Source of the DNA: CAZYWA01 sp964650975 [NCBI: uncultured bacterium]
GTDB lineage: Bacteria; JADJOY01
Direction: 5' to 3'
Assembly (NCBI GenBank): GCA_964650975.1
Contig: CAZYWA010000034.1
Coordinates: forward strand, 1 to 26,255
Length of the DNA: 26,255 nucleotides
The notes under the pieces are model-generated. The model was not told the DNA's origin and did not search any database. It worked only from the letters and a program-made list of their open reading frames with translations. Numbering within the stretch: position 1 is the first letter of the stretch; each line of letters opens with the position of its first letter. This document shows positions 23,131-26,255 of the stretch, one piece after another. The translations under genes and the position numbers were made by a program.

Positions 23131-24006
23131 ATGTTCCAGGGCAACTTCGTCGCGACCGTGACTCCTTTCCGCAATGGAGCCGTCGACGAGAAAGCCCTGG
23201 GCGGGCTGCTCGAGCGGCTGATCCAGGACGGCGTCCAGGGTTTCGTGCCGTGCGGCACCACCGGAGAGTCCGCGACCCTCACCCACGAGGAGCACGATCG
23301 CGTGATCTCGCTCACCATCGAGGTGGCGCGGAAGCGCGTGCCGGTGCTAGCGGGCACCGGATCGAACAGCACCGCGGAGGCGATCCGCCTCACCCACCAC
23401 GCCAAGCAAGCGGGCGCCGACGGCGCGCTCATGATCACGCCCTACTACAACAAGCCCACCCAGGAAGGCATTTTCCGCCACTTCGAGACCGTGGCGGCGG
23501 CGGTGGATCTGCCGATCGTGGTCTACAACATCCAGGGACGCACCGCGGTCAACATCGAGCCCACCACCATGGAGCGACTGAGCCAGGTGAAGGGCATCGT
23601 GGGCGTGAAGGAGGCGTCGGGGAACTTGGGCCAGGTTTCCGAGGTGATCGAGCGCTGCGGACCCGCGTTCGACGTGCTTTCCGGCGACGACAACCTGACC
23701 CTGCCGATCGTGGCGCTGGGCGGCAAGGGCGTGATCAGCGCTTCGGCCAACCTGCTGCCGACCGAGATGACCGCGATCTCCGACGCCGCGCGCGCCGGCG
23801 ACTACCCGAAGTCGCGCGAGGTGCACTACCGGATCGCGCCGCTGCTCAGGGCGATCTTCGTCGAGACCAACCCGGTGCCGGTCAAGACGGCGCTCGCGAT
23901 CCTGGGCCGAATTCCGAGCGACGAGGTCCGCCTGCCGCTGGCACCGATGACCGCCGCCAACCGCGAAAAGCTGGTGCAAGCGCTCGCCGCGGCCGGCCTC
24001 TCGTGA
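23131..24006 (+). CDS. dapA: 4-hydroxy-tetrahydrodipicolinate synthase DapA
   Basis: Condenses pyruvate and aspartate semialdehyde, the first committed step of the diaminopimelate/lysine branch. It is a 291-residue TIM barrel. The Schiff-base lysine is Lys160 in GVKEASG. CGTTGESATL (41-50) is the pyruvate-binding loop, and Tyr106 in TPYYNKP and Tyr132 in VYNIQGRT supply the catalytic tyrosines. The more usual NVPGRT is here NIQGRT. The ATG at 23131 follows a strong AGGGGG. It lies just beyond the MITE-like element, so it may rely on read-through or a promoter within that element. dapB starts 11 bases later. Confidence 0.96.
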   Translation: MFQGNFVATVTPFRNGAVDEKALGGLLERLIQDGVQGFVPCGTTGESATLTHEEHDRVISLTIEVARKRVPVLAGTGSNSTAEAIRLTHHAKQAGADGALMITPYYNKPTQEGIFRHFETVAAAVDLPIVVYNIQGRTAVNIEPTTMERLSQVKGIVGVKEASGNLGQVSEVIERCGPAFDVLSGDDNLTLPIVALGGKGVISASANLLPTEMTAISDAARAGDYPKSREVHYRIAPLLRAIFVETNPVPVKTALAILGRIPSDEVRLPLAPMTAANREKLVQALAAAGLS

Positions 24007-24017
24007 AAGGCTCGGCG

Positions 24018-24824
24018 ATGATCCCGGTGATCATCACCGGCGCGGCGGGACGGATGGGCCGCGCGCTGATTCGCGCGGTGGCCGAGGATCCCACCACCTC
24101 GCTCGCGGGAGCCACCGAGCGGCGTGAGCATCCGTCGCTCGGCACCGACGCGGCGCTCGCCGCTGGGGCCTCGAACGGCGGCGTGGTGATCAGCGACGAC
24201 GTCGAGCAGCTGCTCTCGCAGCGCGCGGTGGTGATCGACTTCACGGCACCAGCCGCCACGCTTGCCCACGTCGACGGGTGCGCGCGGCGCGGCGCGCCGA
24301 TCGTGATCGGCACCACCGGCCTCGAGCCGGCGCAGCGGGCGCGGATCGCCGAGGCCGCGAAGCAGATCCCGGTGGTGCTCTCGCCCAACATGAGCGTGGG
24401 CGTGAACCTGATCTTCGCGCTCGCGGCGCAGGCCGCGCGGGTGCTGGGCGACGATTACGACGTGGAGATCGTCGAGACCCATCACCGGCTCAAGAAGGAT
24501 TCCCCGAGCGGCACCGCGGTCAAGCTGCTCGAGGTGATCTCCTCGGCGCTGGATCGCGACGCCACCGCCGACGCGATCCACGGGCGGAACGGCATGGTCG
24601 GCGAGCGCACCCGTCGCGAGATCGGCGTGCACGCCGTGCGCGCCGGCGACAACGTCGGCGAGCACCACGTGCTCTACGGCGGGATCGGCGAATCGATCGA
24701 GATCGTGCACCGCGCCACCGACCGCGCGGTCTTCGCCCGCGGCGCGGTGCGCGCCGCCCGCTGGCTCTGGGACCACCCCGCGGGGCTCTACGACATGTCC
24801 GACGTGCTGGGGCTCAAGGGCTGA
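24018..24824 (+). CDS. dapB: 4-hydroxy-tetrahydrodipicolinate reductase DapB
   Basis: NAD(P)H-dependent reduction of the DapA product. It is 268 residues from the ATG at 24018, preceded by AAAGG; a GTG at 24003 overlapping the dapA stop is a possible alternative that adds five residues. The nucleotide-binding loop is ITGAAGRMGRAL near the N-terminus. VIDFTAP and IGTTGL follow. The catalytic block is ETHHRLKKDSPSGTA, with His155 and Lys159. ARGAVRAARWL and the C-terminal YDMSDVLGLKG are family-typical. It ends the lys/dap block and converges on the response regulator gene across a palindromic repeat. Confidence 0.96.
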   Translation: MIPVIITGAAGRMGRALIRAVAEDPTTSLAGATERREHPSLGTDAALAAGASNGGVVISDDVEQLLSQRAVVIDFTAPAATLAHVDGCARRGAPIVIGTTGLEPAQRARIAEAAKQIPVVLSPNMSVGVNLIFALAAQAARVLGDDYDVEIVETHHRLKKDSPSGTAVKLLEVISSALDRDATADAIHGRNGMVGERTRREIGVHAVRAGDNVGEHHVLYGGIGESIEIVHRATDRAVFARGAVRAARWLWDHPAGLYDMSDVLGLKG

Positions 24825-24835
24825 GCGGCTCGGCT

Positions 24836-24911
24836 GGAGGGACGCGGTCCCTCGCGTCCGCAGCGATCGATCCTGCGCGAAGGCTGCGGCTGCGAGGGAC
24901 CGCAGCCCTCC
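24836..24911. repeat. Nested palindromic repeat, long copy 2
   Basis: A 76-bp element between convergent dapB and the response regulator. The outer arms, about 29 bases each, pair with about four mismatches around an 18-base loop. The left arm itself contains a perfect GAGGGAC-GCG-GTCCCTC hairpin. It is related to the copies at 20648 and 4658. Its position 11 bases after the dapB stop and 7 bases before the end of the opposing gene suits a bidirectional transcription stop, although no T-run follows. Confidence 0.74.
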
Positions 24912-24918
24912 GACTGCC

Positions 24919-25695
24919 TCACAGCTTGACGATGCCCTTGCCGATCGCGATTAGCACCAGGTCCGCGATGCTGCGCGCCTTGAGCTTCTCCATGATGTGC
25001 GCGCGATGCACCTCGACGGTCTTGATCGAGAGATCGAGCAAGCCCGAGATCTCGCGGTTCCGGCGGCCCTCCGCGATGAGCTGCAGCACCTGGCGCTCGC
25101 GCGGTGTCAGCTGATCGTACGCGGTCGGCTTCTTCGATTCGCCGCGCCGCTTGAGGTAGCCGGCGACCACGGTCTTGCTGATGGCGGGCGAGAAGAACGG
25201 GATGCCGTCGCCGACCAGCTCGATGGCGCGCACCAGGTCCTCCGAGCGCGCGTCCTTGAGCACGTAGCCCATGGCGCCGGCGTCCAGGATCTGGTGGATG
25301 TACTCGTCGCTCGCGTAGATGCTGAGTGCCAGAACCTTGAGGCCGGGCAGCTCGCGCAGCATCTCGCGGGCCGCGTCGACGCCGTTCAGGACCGGCATCA
25401 TCACGTCGATCAAGACCACGTCGGGCTTGGTCTTGAGCACCGCGTTGAGCGCGGTCTGGCCGTCGCCGGCCTCGCCCACCACCTCGAAACCGCCGCGCTG
25501 GGCGAGGATGCGCTTGACGCCTTCGCGGAGCAGGTCCTGAGAATCCGCGAGGAAGATCCGGAGCGGCTGCGGGCTCTTGGACGCGCGTGCCGGGTCGCTG
25601 GAACGTGCAGGTGCTGTCGCCATCGTCGGTCGTTCCTCCGGACGCGGCTGCGTCCGCAAGCGGGGTTCGGGAACGCTTTCAGGATCGCCGGTCAT
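24919..25695 (-). CDS. NarL/FixJ-family response regulator
   Basis: A 258-residue two-component response regulator. The ATG at 25695 is fixed by a near-perfect Shine-Dalgarno AGGAGGTGA immediately upstream (25696-25704 on the plus strand). Residues 1-44 are a Pro/Arg-rich, probably disordered extension. The receiver domain spans 45-160, with the phospho-acceptor Asp97 (VVLIDVMMP), Asp51 in the acidic pocket, Ser125 and Lys147 (YVLKDA). The LuxR-type helix-turn-helix spans about 195-258 (LTPRERQVLQLIAEGRRNREISGLLDLSIKTVEVHRAHIMEKLKARS). No histidine kinase is in the window, so the partner lies elsewhere. Targets are unknown. Confidence 0.93.
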   Translation of the reverse strand: MTGDPESVPEPRLRTQPRPEERPTMATAPARSSDPARASKSPQPLRIFLADSQDLLREGVKRILAQRGGFEVVGEAGDGQTALNAVLKTKPDVVLIDVMMPVLNGVDAAREMLRELPGLKVLALSIYASDEYIHQILDAGAMGYVLKDARSEDLVRAIELVGDGIPFFSPAISKTVVAGYLKRRGESKKPTAYDQLTPRERQVLQLIAEGRRNREISGLLDLSIKTVEVHRAHIMEKLKARSIADLVLIAIGKGIVKL

Positions 25696-25733
25696 TCACC
25701 TCCTGTAAAGTAAAATCCCTCTCCGTCGCCTGG

Positions 25734-25752
25734 CTGCGGACTGCATCCGCAG
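25734..25752 (-). promoter_or_regulatory. Hairpin in the response regulator leader
   Basis: A perfect 7-bp stem, CTGCGGA-CTGCA-TCCGCAG, lies about 40-60 bases upstream of the response regulator start, between its putative -10 and the ribosome binding site. It would form in the mRNA leader and could affect stability or bind a regulator. Confidence 0.45.
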
Positions 25753-25788
25753 TCAGGACGCATTCGACTAACTATCCGTTTTAATTGA

Positions 25789-25794
25789 ATTATA
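25789..25794 (-). promoter_or_regulatory. Consensus -10 box for the response regulator
   Basis: The minus strand reads TATAAT here, inside an unusually A/T-rich patch (about 25770-25800) in otherwise GC-rich DNA, 93 bases upstream of the response regulator ATG. No good -35 box is found 16-18 bases upstream, so recognition may depend on an activator. Confidence 0.45.
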
Positions 25795-26082
25795 CTCCAT
25801 CGACGCAAAACTCGATCTGGCCGATCGAAGTCCCGAAAAAATGGCACTTTTTTCTCTGCATCCGAGGGCGCGAAGAGCAGCCTCGGGAAATTGACTTCGA
25901 GGGGTCGCGTGGTAGGCTCGCGCGCCCTCGTTGCACTCGTTCTGCATCGTTCCGCTCCAATCTTTCGCTCGACTCGAGACCGCGCGCGACCTCCGCGTTG
26001 CGCCGGGCACGCTGGTGCGAGAGCCCGTGATCGTGACGACCTTGCGCGCCACGCGCGACTCAGCCGAGCAGGAGGCGCGCCC
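25795..26082. other. Intergenic region before phosphatase-like gene
   Basis: This holds a hairpin-like stretch at 25832-25853 (CCCGAAAAAA, TGGCA, CTTTTTT) that resembles the A/T-cored hairpin of the compound repeats at 383 and 5604, probably a degenerate copy. Past 25960 a short frame with strongly G/C third positions runs to a TGA at 26084-26086, overlapping the next start as GTGA. It could be a leader peptide or the end of a decayed gene, and is too short to call. Confidence 0.4.
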
Positions 26083-26255
26083 GTGAGCGCTGCTCGTTCC
26101 GCTATCCATCGTCCGCTGGCGAGCGGTCTGGCGCTGCTCGCGCTCCTCGCCGCCGGCCTGACCGTCGGCGTGATCCACTCACCGATCGCCTTCGCCGGGA
26201 AGCACGCCGGACGGGTGATCGTGCTGGGCTTCGACGGCGTCGATCCCGACCTCTA
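26083..26255 (+). CDS. Alkaline-phosphatase-superfamily protein, N-terminal part
   Basis: The gene runs off the window; 57 complete codons are visible. The GTG at 26083 follows a full AGGAGG (26070-26075) with 7 bases between. Residues 1-38 form a secretion signal (basic start, then LASGLALLALLAAGLTVGVI, with possible cleavage near AFA). Then comes RVIVLGFDGVDPDL, the first strand and metal-binding Asp motif of type I phosphodiesterases/nucleotide pyrophosphatases in the alkaline phosphatase superfamily. Sulfatases and phosphoglycerate mutases share the fold, so the substrate cannot be given from this fragment. Confidence 0.7.
   Translation, partial: MSAARSAIHRPLASGLALLALLAAGLTVGVIHSPIAFAGKHAGRVIVLGFDGVDPDL

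Overview
The window is GC-rich chromosomal DNA, densely packed with plus-strand biosynthetic genes, and includes two minus-strand genes. Long antisense open frames shadow the real genes, as expected at this GC content. The order xerC, hslV, hslU, argB-D-F-G-H and lysA-dapF-dapA-dapB is, from memory, typical of delta-proteobacterial lineages (Myxococcota and Desulfobacterota-like phyla). Diderm features agree with this: signal peptides, lipoboxes, an arylsulfotransferase-type enzyme and diaminopimelate synthesis. I cannot name a genus.

Layout. 1-314: tail of an unknown gene. 315-491: a repeat-filled gap. 492-1472: tyrosine recombinase XerC. 1513-2541 (minus): secreted protein with fifteen exact 15-residue repeats. 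2689-4610: hslV and hslU, the ATP-dependent HslUV protease. 4690-12015: argB, argD, argF, argG, a small membrane protein, argH, and a fibronectin-type lipoprotein that overlaps argH by 4 bases. 12016-15045: one long secreted gene (formylglycine-generating-enzyme-like fold, IPT/TIG, arylsulfotransferase) broken by several frameshifts. 15139-18849: full-length cobalamin-dependent methionine synthase. 18876-20614: PIG-L deacetylase lipoprotein followed 2 bases later by a PAPS-type sulfotransferase. 20826-24824: lysA, dapF, dapA, dapB. 24919-25695 (minus): NarL/FixJ response regulator. 25705-26082: regulatory and A/T-rich gap. 26083-end: start of a secreted alkaline-phosphatase-superfamily enzyme.

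How the genes work together. ArgB, ArgD, ArgF, ArgG and ArgH cover arginine synthesis from N-acetylglutamate except the ArgC reduction and the deacetylation or transacetylation step. DapA, DapB, DapF and LysA cover the first two and last two steps of diaminopimelate/lysine synthesis. I infer that the arg and lys/dap blocks were once contiguous and are now separated by an 8.8 kb accessory segment with a sulfation and sugar-deacetylation flavour plus metH.

Non-coding structure is rich. There are three copies of a nested palindrome (4658, 20648, 24836) and two copies of a three-hairpin element (383, 5604). A 182-bp inverted-repeat element that looks like a MITE sits between dapF and dapA and supplies the dapF stop codon. 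I saw no tRNA, rRNA, CRISPR array, prophage or complete insertion sequence.
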